Shown here: positions 1-8,793 of the stretch, piece after piece
Layout of the letters: each line of letters begins with the position of its first letter
How positions within the stretch are numbered: position 1 is the stretch's first letter
Source: Amycolatopsis sp. FBCC-B4732
GTDB taxonomy: Bacteria; Actinomycetota; Actinomycetes; Mycobacteriales; Pseudonocardiaceae
Reading direction: 5' to 3'
Length of the DNA stretch: 64,000 bases
NCBI RefSeq assembly: GCF_023008405.1
Contig: NZ_CP095376.1
Coordinates: 4,240,001-4,304,000, forward strand
Translations under genes and position numbers: made by a program
The notes under the pieces: generated by a model
Told to the model about the DNA's origin: nothing
Databases searched by the model: none
What the model saw: the letters and a program-made list of their open reading frames with translations, nothing else

Positions 1-1362
1 GTCACCTGGTCCGAAGCACGGGAGGCGGAAGCGACGGAGCTGGGCACGACGCGGCAGCCGTACGTGCTCGTCATCGGCGGCGGCCAGGGCGGGATCGCGC
101 TGGGCGCCCGGCTGCGCCAGCTCGGCGTGCCGCACGTGGTCGTCGACCGGTACGCCCGCCCCGGCGACCAGTGGCGCGGCCGCTACAAGTCGCTGTGCCT
201 GCACGACCCGGTCTGGTACGACCACCTCCCCTACCTCGACTTCCCGCGCAACTGGCCGGTCTTCGCGCCGAAGGACAAGATCGCCGACTGGCTCGAGATG
301 TACACGAAGGTCATGGAGGTCAACTACTGGTCGTCGACGACCTGCCGGAGCGCCTCCTACGACGAGGAAGCGAAGGAATGGACGGTCGTCCTCGACCGCG
401 ACGGCGAAGAGGTCGTCCTCAAGCCGAAGCAGCTGGTGCTCGCGACCGGGATGTCGGGCAAGCCGAACATTCCCGTGCTGCCGGGCCAGGATCGCTTCCG
501 GGGCGAGCAGCACCACAGCTCGAAGCACCCCGGCCCGGACGCCTACCGCGGCAAGAAGGCCGTGATCATCGGGTCCAACAACTCGGCGTTCGACATCTGC
601 GGCGCGCTGTGGGAAGCCGGCGCCGACGTCACCATGGTGCAGCGCAGTTCCACGCACATCGTGAAGTCGGATTCCCTGATGGACCTCGGCCTGGGCGACC
701 TCTACTCCGAGCGCGCGCTGGCCGCCGGGATGACGACGCAGAAGGCGGACCTGACGTTCGCCTCGCTCCCCTACCGGATCATGCACACCTTCCAGCAGCC
801 GGTGTACGCCGCGATCAAGGACCGCGACCAGGAGTTCTACGACCGCCTCGAGAGCGCGGGCTTCCGCCACGACTGGGGCGACGACGGCTCCGGCCTGTTC
901 ATGAAGTACCTGCGCCGCGGCTCGGGCTACTACATCGACGTGGGCGCCGCGGACCTGGTGGCCGACGGCGAGGTCAAGCTCGCGCACGGCCAGGTCACCG
1001 AGCTGACGGAGAACTCGGTGAAGCTCGACGACGGCACGGAGCTGGAAGCGGACCTGGTCGTCTACGCCACCGGGTACGGCTCGATGAACGGCTGGGCCGC
1101 GGACCTGATCAGCCAGGAGGTCGCCGACAAGGTCGGCAAGGTGTGGGGCCTGGGCTCGGACACCACCAAGGATCCGGGCCCGTGGGAAGGCGAGCAGCGG
1201 AACATGTGGAAACCCACGCGGCAGGAGGGGCTGTGGTTCCACGGCGGGAACCTGCACCAGTCCCGCCACTACTCGCTCTACCTCGCGCTGCAGCTCAAGG
1301 CCCGCGCCGAAGGCCTGCCGACGCCGGTGTACGGGCTGCAGGAGGTCCACCACCTGGCCTAG
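1..1362 (+). CDS. Flavin-containing monooxygenase-like NAD(P)/FAD oxidoreductase (5' end outside window)
   Basis: The reading frame is open from the first base, so the N-terminus lies outside the window; 453 codons are visible. The FAD-binding fold begins with the glycine motif GGGQGG about 25 residues in. A second nucleotide-binding fold has the motif GSNNSA. Between them is an FMO-like FRGEQHHSS stretch, and an ATGY signature (VVYATGYG) follows near residue 345. Relatives are about 600 residues long, often with an NTF2-like N-terminal domain, so roughly a quarter is missing. It probably oxygenates a small organic substrate or ketone; the substrate is unknown. It converges on the fadE33-like gene and the two stop codons overlap in the 4 bases CTAG. 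Its position next to steroid genes is suggestive only. Confidence 0.85.
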   Translation, partial: VTWSEAREAEATELGTTRQPYVLVIGGGQGGIALGARLRQLGVPHVVVDRYARPGDQWRGRYKSLCLHDPVWYDHLPYLDFPRNWPVFAPKDKIADWLEMYTKVMEVNYWSSTTCRSASYDEEAKEWTVVLDRDGEEVVLKPKQLVLATGMSGKPNIPVLPGQDRFRGEQHHSSKHPGPDAYRGKKAVIIGSNNSAFDICGALWEAGADVTMVQRSSTHIVKSDSLMDLGLGDLYSERALAAGMTTQKADLTFASLPYRIMHTFQQPVYAAIKDRDQEFYDRLESAGFRHDWGDDGSGLFMKYLRRGSGYYIDVGAADLVADGEVKLAHGQVTELTENSVKLDDGTELEADLVVYATGYGSMNGWAADLISQEVADKVGKVWGLGSDTTKDPGPWEGEQRNMWKPTRQEGLWFHGGNLHQSRHYSLYLALQLKARAEGLPTPVYGLQEVHHLA

Positions 1363-2393
1363 CAGCCGAGCGAGCGCACGGGATCGCCGAACAGGAGGGC
1401 GGTCCCGTGCGCTCGCTTGAAGTACAGGTGGGCGTCGTGTTCCCAGGTGATCGCGATGCCGCCGTGCAGCTGGATCATTTCCGCGGCCGCGTGCGAAAAC
1501 GCTTCGCCGCACACGACTTTCGCGGTCGACACCGCTTCGGTGTCACCGTCCACAATGGCCGCGTACAACGCCGAGCGCGCGGCCTCGACGTGGACGTGGA
1601 CGTCGGCCATCCGGTGCTTCAACGCCTGGAACGAGCCGATCGGGCGGCCGAACTGACGGCGTTGCTTCGTGTACTCCACCGTCAGTTCCAGCGCGCGGGC
1701 CGCCGCGCCGACCTGCTCCGCGGCCACCGCGATCACCGCGGTGTCGAGCACCTGCCGCAACGGCCGGTCGAACCCGCCGGTGTCGAGGCGCCGGGCCGGG
1801 GTCGAGGCGAAGTCCACGACGGCCAGCCTGCGGGTCGGGTCGAGGGTGGTCACGCGCTCGCAGTGAACGCCGTCCAGCGGCACTTCGAAGAGCCCGGTGC
1901 CGTCCGAAGTGCGGGCCACGGCCAGGAGGACGTCCGCGAGGTCGCCGTCCAGAACGTAGTGGGCGCGGCCGTCGAGTCCGGCGGGCGACGCGGTCAGCTC
2001 CGGTGTCCAGTTCTCGCCGGACCAGGCCAGCGCGGCGAGGGTGGTGCCCGCGGCGATGCCGGGCAGCAACCGTTCGCAGGCTTCGTCGTTGCCGGCGCGG
2101 AGCAGGGCTTCGCCACAGAGCAGTGCCGAACCCAGCAGCGGCGACGGCGTCAGCGTGCGGCCGAGTTCCTGCAGCACCACGCACGTTTCGGCGAGTCCCG
2201 CGCCCGCGCCGCCGTAGTGCTCCGGGATGGCGAGGGCGGCGACGCCGATCTGCTCGCACAGCGTCGACCACAGCTTGTCGTCGTAGCCGAGTGGCGAGTC
2301 CATCGCGGCCCGCACCGCCGATCGGCGGGTCAGCAGCGCCCGGACGGCCTCCCGCAGGGCGCGCGCCTCCTCGGTGTCCATCGGGTCGGTCAT
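1359..2393 (-). CDS. fadE33: Acyl-CoA dehydrogenase subunit, FadE33-like
   Basis: This 344-residue acyl-CoA dehydrogenase-family protein is the last gene of a leftward operon. Its C-terminal half carries the family pattern QRRQFGRPIGSFQALKHRMAD and a late QLHGGIAITWEHD segment. It is shorter than a typical 380-400 residue FadE, as expected for the heteromeric actinobacterial FadEs of steroid degradation. The ATG overlaps the upstream gene's stop (ATGA, 2390-2393), so translation is coupled. The order fadD3 - fadE31 - fadE32 - fadE33 matches M. tuberculosis Rv3561-Rv3564. There FadE31 pairs with FadE32 or FadE33 to dehydrogenate acyl-CoAs late in ring C/D breakdown. The ortholog name rests on gene order and length. 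Confidence 0.85.
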   Translation of the reverse strand: MTDPMDTEEARALREAVRALLTRRSAVRAAMDSPLGYDDKLWSTLCEQIGVAALAIPEHYGGAGAGLAETCVVLQELGRTLTPSPLLGSALLCGEALLRAGNDEACERLLPGIAAGTTLAALAWSGENWTPELTASPAGLDGRAHYVLDGDLADVLLAVARTSDGTGLFEVPLDGVHCERVTTLDPTRRLAVVDFASTPARRLDTGGFDRPLRQVLDTAVIAVAAEQVGAAARALELTVEYTKQRRQFGRPIGSFQALKHRMADVHVHVEAARSALYAAIVDGDTEAVSTAKVVCGEAFSHAAAEMIQLHGGIAITWEHDAHLYFKRAHGTALLFGDPVRSLGC

Positions 2394-3301
2394 CGCAGCA
2401 CCCGGTCGCGGTGGAACGACCCGGTCCCCCACGCCCCGGCCAGCGCGCGGACCTTCGTGAGCCGCAGGCCGAGGTCGTGTTCGGCGGTGTAGCCGATGGC
2501 ACCGTGCACCTGCAGCGCGGTCCGCGCGGCCAGGTAGGCGGCGTCGGCGGCCATGACCTTGGCCGCCGAGACGTCCCTGGCGAACGTCCCCCCGGCGACG
2601 GCCGCGCCGTGGAGCAGCGGCCGCGCCAGTTCGAGCCGGGTGACGACGTCGGCGAGCAGGTGCTTGATCGCCTGGTACTCCCCGATGGCGCGGCCGTACT
2701 GGCGGCGCTGCTTGACGTAGGCGACGGAGGTGTCCAGGAGCCATTGGCCCGCACCGAGGAGCTGCGCCGCCACGGCCAGGACGCCGAGGTCGAACGCGGG
2801 CGCATCGGCCACCGGCGTGCCGGAGACGCGGAACAGCCGCCGCACCGGGTCGATCGAGCGGACCGGCTCCGCGGCGGTGAGTTCCGCGCCGGTCAGGTCC
2901 AGCACCACGCCGGCGACGTCGGCGTCCAGGGCGAGGGGGACTTCCGGCGGGGCGACGACGGTGGCCAGGAGGTCGCCCTCGGCGAGGGCGGTCAGCTTGG
3001 CGCCGGTCAGCAGTGCCGGGGCGACCGCGGCCGACTCGACGAGCGGGCCGGGGACCGCGTGGTGACCCAGTACTTCGAAGGCGACGACCAGGTCGACCGG
3101 GCCGGCGCCGAGACCGCCGTCGTCCTCGCCCACGAGCAGCGCGAACACCCCGACGTCGGCGAGCGCGCGCCAGAGCTTGAGGCCGCGGCCGTGCTCCCCG
3201 GCCGCCCACGCCCGGGCGGTGGTCGCGGTGTCCGCCCCGCCGAGCAGCTCGTGCAGCGTCGCGGAGAACTGCCGGTGTTCCGGCGAAAGCTGGAACCTCA
3301 T
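2390..3301 (-). CDS. fadE32: Acyl-CoA dehydrogenase subunit, FadE32-like
   Basis: A 303-residue acyl-CoA dehydrogenase-family subunit. The N-terminal all-alpha domain starts MRFQLSPEHRQFSATLHELL, and the C-terminal domain contains QRRQYGRAIGEYQAIKHLLA and VHGAIGYTAEHD. It overlaps both neighbours by ATGA (3298-3301 and 2390-2393). In mycobacteria the FadE32-type subunit works with FadE31 as an alpha2beta2 enzyme on CoA esters made after rings C and D open. Being short, it is unlikely to act alone. The assignment uses position between fadE31- and fadE33-like genes. Confidence 0.85.
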   Translation of the reverse strand: MRFQLSPEHRQFSATLHELLGGADTATTARAWAAGEHGRGLKLWRALADVGVFALLVGEDDGGLGAGPVDLVVAFEVLGHHAVPGPLVESAAVAPALLTGAKLTALAEGDLLATVVAPPEVPLALDADVAGVVLDLTGAELTAAEPVRSIDPVRRLFRVSGTPVADAPAFDLGVLAVAAQLLGAGQWLLDTSVAYVKQRRQYGRAIGEYQAIKHLLADVVTRLELARPLLHGAAVAGGTFARDVSAAKVMAADAAYLAARTALQVHGAIGYTAEHDLGLRLTKVRALAGAWGTGSFHRDRVLR

Positions 3302-4428
3302 CGGCGGGCCTCCCTCGGGAGCTTCAGCAGCCGCTCGGCGATCGTGTTCCGCTGGATCTGGTCCGTGCCGCCGTAGATCGGCCCGGCGAGGGAGAACAGG
3401 TAGCCGTTCACCCAGTCCTGGTCCGTTTCCCCGGCCGGGCCGAGGACGTCGAGCGCGGTCTCGTGCAGTTCGACGTCGAGGTGGGACCAGAAGAGCTTGT
3501 TCACGCTGGACTCCGGGCCCAGCTCCCCGCCCTCGGCGAGCCTGCTCACCGTCCCGAACGTGTAGAGCTGGTAGGCCCGCGCCCCGATCCACGCGTCGGC
3601 CACGCGGTCCTTTGTGGACTCTGCAGCTCCCGTAGAGCGCCAGAGATCCACCAAGCGATCGGCGGCGGCGAGGAACCGGCCGGGGCTGCGCAACGACAGG
3701 CCGCGCTCGTTGTTGGCCGTCGTCATCGCGACCCGCCACCCCTGCCCGGCTTCGCCGATCACGTCGGCGTCGGGCACGAACACGTCGTCGAAGAAGATCT
3801 CCGCGAACCCGGGTTCCCCGTCCAGCTGCGGGATCGGCCGCACGGTGACGCCGTCGGCACGCAGGTCGGCCATGAAGTACGTCAGCCCGTGGTGGCGCTG
3901 CGCGGCCGGGTCGGTGCGGAACAGGCCGAACGCCCGATCGGCGAAGGCGGCCCGCGAACTCCACGTCTTCTGCCCCGACAGCAGCCAGCCGCCGTCGGTG
4001 CGCACGGCCGTGCCGCGCAGCGCGGCGATGTCGCTGCCCGCCTCGGGTTCCGACCACGCCTGTGCCCAGATCTGCTCGCCGCGGGCCATCGGCGGGAGGA
4101 TCCGGTCGCGCTGCTCCTGCGTGCCGTGGGCGAACAACGTCGGGCCGAGCATGAAGATGCCGTTCTGGCTCACCCGGCCCGGCGCGCGGGCGGCGTAGTA
4201 CTCCTCCTCGAACAGCAGCCACTGCAGCATCGAAGCGTCCCGGCCGTGGTACTCGGCCGGCCACGACACGACCGACCACCGCGCCTCGGCCAGCTGAGCT
4301 TCCCACTCCCGGTGCGCCGCGAAGCCTTCCGCGGTGTCCATCGACGGCAGCGCCCGCACGTGCGAAGCCAGCCATTCCCGGGCCTCGTCGCGGAAAGCCG
4401 CCGAAGCCCCGTCGATGTCGAGGTCCAT
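3298..4428 (-). CDS. fadE31: Acyl-CoA dehydrogenase, FadE31-like
   Basis: A full-length acyl-CoA dehydrogenase of 376 residues. Family landmarks are AQAWSEPEAGSDIAALR (flavin/substrate loop), SGQKTWSSRA, and a C-terminal YGGTDQIQRNTIAERLLKLP. In M. tuberculosis the FadE31 subunit partners FadE32 and FadE33 in cholesterol ring C/D catabolism; the same three genes lie here in the same order. The stop codon of the preceding crotonase gene and this start share one base pair at 4428. The next gene starts inside this gene's stop (ATGA), so the complex is likely made by coupled translation. Confidence 0.88.
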   Translation of the reverse strand: MDLDIDGASAAFRDEAREWLASHVRALPSMDTAEGFAAHREWEAQLAEARWSVVSWPAEYHGRDASMLQWLLFEEEYYAARAPGRVSQNGIFMLGPTLFAHGTQEQRDRILPPMARGEQIWAQAWSEPEAGSDIAALRGTAVRTDGGWLLSGQKTWSSRAAFADRAFGLFRTDPAAQRHHGLTYFMADLRADGVTVRPIPQLDGEPGFAEIFFDDVFVPDADVIGEAGQGWRVAMTTANNERGLSLRSPGRFLAAADRLVDLWRSTGAAESTKDRVADAWIGARAYQLYTFGTVSRLAEGGELGPESSVNKLFWSHLDVELHETALDVLGPAGETDQDWVNGYLFSLAGPIYGGTDQIQRNTIAERLLKLPREARR

Positions 4429-5273
4429 CAGCCCCCCTTGTTCGCGTCGCGCATCGACCGGGCCGACTGGCCGCCGAGCGCGTCTTCCGACGTCTCCGCG
4501 TTGTGGGCGTGCGCGAAGTGGTGCAGCCCGAACACCGAGTCCATTCCGGACCGCAGCCCCATCAGGTCCTCGGCCTGGTTGACCGCCTTCTTCGCCAGCG
4601 CCAGCCCGAACGACGGCATCCCGCTGATCTTTTCCGCCAGCGCCAAGGTGTGCTCTTCCAGCTCCGCGCGCGGCACGATCCGGGTGACCATGCCCCATTC
4701 CTTGGCCTGCTGCACGGTGAACCGTTCACCGGTGAACAGCACTTCCTTCGCCGCGCGGGGCCCGAGCACCCACGGGTGCGCGAAGTACTCGACACCCGGG
4801 ATCCCCATGCGCACCACGGGATCGGCGAAGAACGCGTCGTCGGCCGCCACGATCAGGTCGCACACCCACGCCAGCATCAGCCCACCGGCGATGCACGCGC
4901 CCTGCACGCTGGCGATCATCGGCTTCGGGATTTCCCGCCACCGGCGGCACATCCCGAGGTACACCTCGGACTCGCGGGCGAACCGCTGGTCGCCGCCCAC
5001 CTTGTCGGTGTGGTCCCACCACATCACGGCGCGCCGGTCGAACGGCTGGTCCGCGTCCCGGCCCGGGCTGCCGATGTCGTGCCCGGCGGAGAAGTGCTTG
5101 CCCTCCCCCGCCAGCACGATCACCTTGACCTCGGGGTCGTTCACCGCGGCCGTGAAGGCGTCGTCCAGCGCGTACGTCATCGCGGAGTTCTGGGCGTTGC
5201 GGTAGTCCGGCCGGTTCATCGTGACGACCGCGACCGGCCCGCGCCGCTCGGCACGGACCACCGGTTCACTCAT
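4428..5273 (-). CDS. Crotonase-fold CoA enzyme lacking both hydratase glutamates
   Basis: This 281-residue protein has the enoyl-CoA hydratase/isomerase fold. The oxyanion-hole motif HFSAGHDI is clear near residue 62, and the second loop reads GACIAGGLMLAWVCDLIVAADD. In classical enoyl-CoA hydratase the two catalytic glutamates lie in GGGCELA and QPEILLG. By hand alignment, here they are GGLMLA (Met) and ADPVVRMG (Val). A simple hydratase is therefore unlikely; a hydrolase, isomerase or other thioester chemistry is more probable. It sits between fadD3 and fadE31, where M. tuberculosis has no gene, with ATGA coupling to fadD3. The substrate is unknown, probably a ring C/D CoA ester. Confidence 0.8.
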   Translation of the reverse strand: MSEPVVRAERRGPVAVVTMNRPDYRNAQNSAMTYALDDAFTAAVNDPEVKVIVLAGEGKHFSAGHDIGSPGRDADQPFDRRAVMWWDHTDKVGGDQRFARESEVYLGMCRRWREIPKPMIASVQGACIAGGLMLAWVCDLIVAADDAFFADPVVRMGIPGVEYFAHPWVLGPRAAKEVLFTGERFTVQQAKEWGMVTRIVPRAELEEHTLALAEKISGMPSFGLALAKKAVNQAEDLMGLRSGMDSVFGLHHFAHAHNAETSEDALGGQSARSMRDANKGG

Positions 5274-6802
5274 GCGTTCTCCTCGGTCAGCAGCCGCTTC
5301 AGCACCTTGCCGGAAGCGTTGCGGGGCAGTGCGTCCACGAACTCGACGGACCGCGGGGTCTTGTAGTTGGCGAGCCGGTCGCGGCAGAACGCGACGACCG
5401 CCTCGGCCGTCAGCCCGGTGCCGACGACGAAGGCCTTGCCGACCTCGCCGAGCCGCCCGTCCGGGACGCCGACGACGGCGACGTCGCGGACGCCGTCCAG
5501 TTCGGTCAGCGCGTGCTCGACCTCGGCCGGGTAGACGTTGAAGCCGCCGCAGATGTACATGTCCTTGAGCCGGCCGGTGATCGTCAGGTTGCCGGCCTCG
5601 TCGAGCTCGCCGATGTCGCCGGTGTGCAGCCAGCCTGCTTCGTCGACGGCTTTCGCGGTGGCTCCGGGGTCGTCGAGGTAGCCGAGCATCACGTTCGGGC
5701 CGCGGACGACGATCTCGCCGGGCGAGCCCTGGATCGCGACTTCGAACCCGGCGGTCGCGCGCCCGGACGTCCGGGACACCAGCTCGGCGTCGTCGCCGGG
5801 GCGGCACATCGTCACCACGACGGCTTCGGTGAGGCCGTAGGCGGTGAGCACGATCTCGAACCCCAGCTCGGCCCGCATCCGCCGGACCAGGGACGCGGGG
5901 ACGGTGGCCGCCCCGGTCACCGCGAGCCGCAGCGACGGCAGGTCGCCCCGGCGTTCCTGGAGCAGGGACTGGAAGATCGTCGGCGCGCCGGGCAGCACGG
6001 AGATGCGCTCCCGCTCGATGAGGGCCAGTGCCGCGCGGACGTCGAACACGGCCTGCGGGACGATCGTCGCGCCGGTCAGCAACCCGACCAGGATCCCGGC
6101 CTTGTAGCCGAAGCTGTGGAAGAACGGGTTGATCACCAGGTAGCGGTCGTCGGCGGTGACCCGGCCGCACTCCGCCCACGCGGCCGCGACGCCGACCGCC
6201 TGGCGGTGGGCCGAGAGCACGCCCTTGGACCGGCCGCTGGTGCCCGAGGTGAACAGGATGTCGCTGACGTCGTCCGGCCGCACGGCGTCGGCCCGCGCTT
6301 CGGCCTCGGCGAGGGACACACGCTCGGCGAGCCCGAGGAACTCGTCCCAGCCGAGGGTGCCCTCGACCGGCCGGTGCGGCTCTTCCAGGGCCACCCGGAC
6401 GACGGTGCCGAGGTCGGGCAGCTGCGCGCCGGTCGCCCGGACGGCGGCGTAGCGGTCGGTGCCGAGGAAGTCCGCGGCCACGACCAGCGCCTTCGCCCGG
6501 CCGCGGACGAGCAGGTCGACGGTCTCGGCGGCGGTGAACCGGGTGTTGACCGGCACCAGCGTCGCGCCCGCGTAGAGCGCGCCCAGCGCCGTGAGGACCC
6601 AGTGGCAGGTGTTCGGCAACGTGATCGCGACGCGGTCGCCGGGCTCGACGCCGCGGGCGAGGAAGGCGCGCGCGACCGTTCGAACACGTTCCAGAAGCTG
6701 GTCGAAGCCGAGCCTCAGCTCACCGTCGACCAACGCCTCCGCGGAACCGAACTCGGCGGCAGCGTCCCGGACGACGGCCGGGATCGTGGTTCTTCCCACC
6801 AC
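5270..6802 (-). CDS. fadD3: HIP-CoA synthetase FadD3-like acyl-CoA ligase
   Basis: A 510-residue ANL-superfamily ligase. The AMP-binding P-loop is FTSGTSGRSKG; A5 is AYGLTEA, A7 LHTGDIGELDEAGNLTITGR, and the C-terminal catalytic lysine is in ASGKVLKR. FadD3 activates the bicyclic steroid remnant HIP to its CoA thioester, the first committed step of ring C/D breakdown. Its placement before fadE31-33 and opposite fadE30 matches that role. Two GTG codons are possible starts (6802 or 6799); the sequence AGGAGGG just upstream is better spaced for 6799. The divergent promoter region carries an AGAAC-N2-GTTCT dyad. Confidence 0.88.
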   Translation of the reverse strand: MVGRTTIPAVVRDAAAEFGSAEALVDGELRLGFDQLLERVRTVARAFLARGVEPGDRVAITLPNTCHWVLTALGALYAGATLVPVNTRFTAAETVDLLVRGRAKALVVAADFLGTDRYAAVRATGAQLPDLGTVVRVALEEPHRPVEGTLGWDEFLGLAERVSLAEAEARADAVRPDDVSDILFTSGTSGRSKGVLSAHRQAVGVAAAWAECGRVTADDRYLVINPFFHSFGYKAGILVGLLTGATIVPQAVFDVRAALALIERERISVLPGAPTIFQSLLQERRGDLPSLRLAVTGAATVPASLVRRMRAELGFEIVLTAYGLTEAVVVTMCRPGDDAELVSRTSGRATAGFEVAIQGSPGEIVVRGPNVMLGYLDDPGATAKAVDEAGWLHTGDIGELDEAGNLTITGRLKDMYICGGFNVYPAEVEHALTELDGVRDVAVVGVPDGRLGEVGKAFVVGTGLTAEAVVAFCRDRLANYKTPRSVEFVDALPRNASGKVLKRLLTEENA

Positions 6803-6824
6803 ACCCTCCTCTGGACCGGCAAAC

Positions 6825-6838
6825 TAGAACGTGTTCTC
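6825..6838. promoter_or_regulatory. KstR-like operator between fadD3 and fadE30
   Basis: The dyad AGAACGTGTTCT (6826-6837), preceded by CAAACT, lies between the divergent fadD3 and fadE30 genes. The same dyad in reverse complement (AGAACACGTTCT) is found at 16023-16034 in front of the third steroid operon. It fits the published KstR pattern TnnAACnnGTTnnA except for the last base and does not fit the KstR2 pattern AnCAAGnnCTTGnT. It is inferred to be the binding site of a TetR-family steroid repressor whose gene is not identified in this window. Confidence 0.7.
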
Positions 6839-6881
6839 ATTACCCTAGGTGCCGGACCGGCCCGGCAGCAAGGAGGCGTGC

Positions 6882-8027
6882 GTGGAAGCGACGGGATTCC
6901 GCCGTGAAGTCGCCGGCTGGCTGGCCGCCAACCTGACCGGCGAGTTCGCCCGGCTGCGCGGCCTGGGCGGCCCGGGACGCGAGCACGAGGAGTTCGACCT
7001 GCGGCTGGCCTGGGAACGCCACCTCGCCGCCGCGGGCTGGACCGGCGTCGGCTGGCCCGTCGAGCACGGCGGCCGCGGGCTGTCCCTGGCCGAGCAGGTC
7101 GCCTTCCACGAGGAGTACGCCGCTTCCGGCGCCCCCGCCCGCGTCAACCACATCGGCGAACAGCTCCTCGGCCCGACGCTGATCGCGTTCGGCACACCGG
7201 AGCAGCGATCCCGGTTCCTGCCGAAGATCCTCGCCGTCGAGGAGCTGTGGTGCCAGGGTTACTCCGAGCCCGGCGCCGGCTCCGACCTCGCCGCCGTCTC
7301 GACGTCCGCGGTCCGGCGCGATGGCGAATGGGTCGTCAACGGCCAGAAGATCTGGACTTCGCTGGCGCACGTGGCCGATTGGTGCTTCGTCGTCGCGCGC
7401 ACCGAACCCGGCTCCCGGCGTCACCACGGCCTGTCCTACCTGCTGGTGCCGCTGCGCCAGGACGGCGTCACCGTGCGGCCGATCCAGCAGCTCACCGGCA
7501 CGTCGGAGTTCAACGAAGTCTTCTTCGACGACGCCCGTACCGACGCCGGCCTCGTCGTCGGCGAACCCGGTGAGGGCTGGAAGATCGCGATGGCCACCCT
7601 CGGGTTCGAACGCGGGGTGTCGACGCTCGGCCAGCAGATCGGCTTCCGCCGCGAACTCGACGACATCACCGCCGAGGCCGAACGGACCGGCACCTACGAC
7701 GACCCGCTGCTGCGCGCCGACCTCGCCCGCGCCCGGATCGGCCTGCGCGTCCTGCGGGCCCACGCCCTGCGGACGCTCGGACAGGCCGCGGGGCCGGAAG
7801 TCGCCGTCGGCAAGCTCCTGTGGGCGCAGTGGCACCGTGGCCTGGGCGAACTAGCCATGCGCGCCCGCGGAGCGCGTTCGCTCACCTCGGCCACCACCGA
7901 ACTGGACGACTGGCAGCGGCTCTACCTGTTCACCCGCGCCGACACCCTCTACGGCGGCTCGGACGAAATCGAACGGAACATCATCGCCGAGCGCGTCCTC
8001 GGCCTGCCCCGGGAGGCCCGCCCGTGA
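6882..8027 (+). CDS. fadE30: Acyl-CoA dehydrogenase FadE30-like
   Basis: A 381-residue acyl-CoA dehydrogenase. Landmarks are CQGYSEPGAGSDLAAV, NGQKIWTSLAH and the C-terminal YGGSDEIERNIIAERVLGLP. FadE30 dehydrogenates the propionyl side chain of HIP-CoA after FadD3. The GTG at 6882 is chosen because AAGGAGG lies 5 bases upstream; an upstream GTG at 6849 lacks such a site. The gene begins a rightward operon with ipdF (GTGA overlap) and fadA6, the same partners as Rv3560c, Rv3559c and Rv3556c. Confidence 0.9.
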   Translation: MEATGFRREVAGWLAANLTGEFARLRGLGGPGREHEEFDLRLAWERHLAAAGWTGVGWPVEHGGRGLSLAEQVAFHEEYAASGAPARVNHIGEQLLGPTLIAFGTPEQRSRFLPKILAVEELWCQGYSEPGAGSDLAAVSTSAVRRDGEWVVNGQKIWTSLAHVADWCFVVARTEPGSRRHHGLSYLLVPLRQDGVTVRPIQQLTGTSEFNEVFFDDARTDAGLVVGEPGEGWKIAMATLGFERGVSTLGQQIGFRRELDDITAEAERTGTYDDPLLRADLARARIGLRVLRAHALRTLGQAAGPEVAVGKLLWAQWHRGLGELAMRARGARSLTSATTELDDWQRLYLFTRADTLYGGSDEIERNIIAERVLGLPREARP

Positions 8028-8785
8028 TCCCGAACTACCCACCCGGCCACGACCTGCTCGCCGGCAAGGTCGTCGTGGTCACCGCCGCGGCCGGCACCGG
8101 CATCGGCTCGGCCGTGGCCAAGCGCTGCCGGGAGGAGGGCGCGGAAGTCGTCATCAGCGACTGGCACGAGCGGCGGCTGAAGGAGAAGGCCGCCGAACTC
8201 GGCGACGTGCACGCCATCCCGTGCGACGTCACGCGGGAAGACCAGGTCCAAGCCCTCATCGACGGCGCCGTCGAGCACTACGGGCGCATCGACGTCATGG
8301 TCAACAACGCCGGGCTCGGCGGCACGAAGTCCGTGCTGGACATGACCGACGACGAGTGGTCCCGCGTCCTCGACATCACGCTCACCGGCACCTTCCGCTG
8401 CACCCGCGCGGCGCTGAAGCAGTTCGTCGCCCAGGGTGGCGGCGGCGCGATCGTCAACAACGCGTCGGTGATCGGCTGGCGCGCCCAGGCCGGGCAGGCG
8501 CACTACGCGGCCGCGAAGGCCGGGGTCATGGCGCTCACCCGCTGCTCCGCGCTCGACGCCGCCGAACACCACGTCCGGGTCAACGCCGTCGCCCCCAGCC
8601 TCGCGATGCACCCCTTCCTCGCCAAGGTGACCAGCGACGAACTCCTCGAAGACCTCACGAAACGCGAGGCGTTCGGCCGCGCCGCCGAACCGTGGGAGGT
8701 CGCCAACGTCATGGTCTTCCTCGCCAGCGACTACGCCGGTTACCTCACCGGCGAAGTCGTCTCCGTCAGCAGCCAGCACCCCTAG
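8024..8785 (+). CDS. ipdF: Short-chain dehydrogenase IpdF-like
   Basis: A 253-residue classical SDR. The dinucleotide motif is a variant (TAAAGTGIG), followed by VNNAGLGG, the serine in NNASVIGW and the catalytic YAAAK. IpdF oxidises a hydroxyl on the five-carbon-ring CoA intermediate during HIP degradation; the match is by family and by position between fadE30 and fadA6. Its GTG start overlaps the fadE30 stop (GTGA, 8024-8027). Confidence 0.87.
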   Translation: MIPNYPPGHDLLAGKVVVVTAAAGTGIGSAVAKRCREEGAEVVISDWHERRLKEKAAELGDVHAIPCDVTREDQVQALIDGAVEHYGRIDVMVNNAGLGGTKSVLDMTDDEWSRVLDITLTGTFRCTRAALKQFVAQGGGGAIVNNASVIGWRAQAGQAHYAAAKAGVMALTRCSALDAAEHHVRVNAVAPSLAMHPFLAKVTSDELLEDLTKREAFGRAAEPWEVANVMVFLASDYAGYLTGEVVSVSSQHP

Positions 8786-8793
8786 GAGCGCCC

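Noticed and set aside
171..2492. 773-codon plus-strand frame across the FMO and fadE genes
   Set aside because: Arginine/proline-rich shadow of high-GC coding sequence with no family features.
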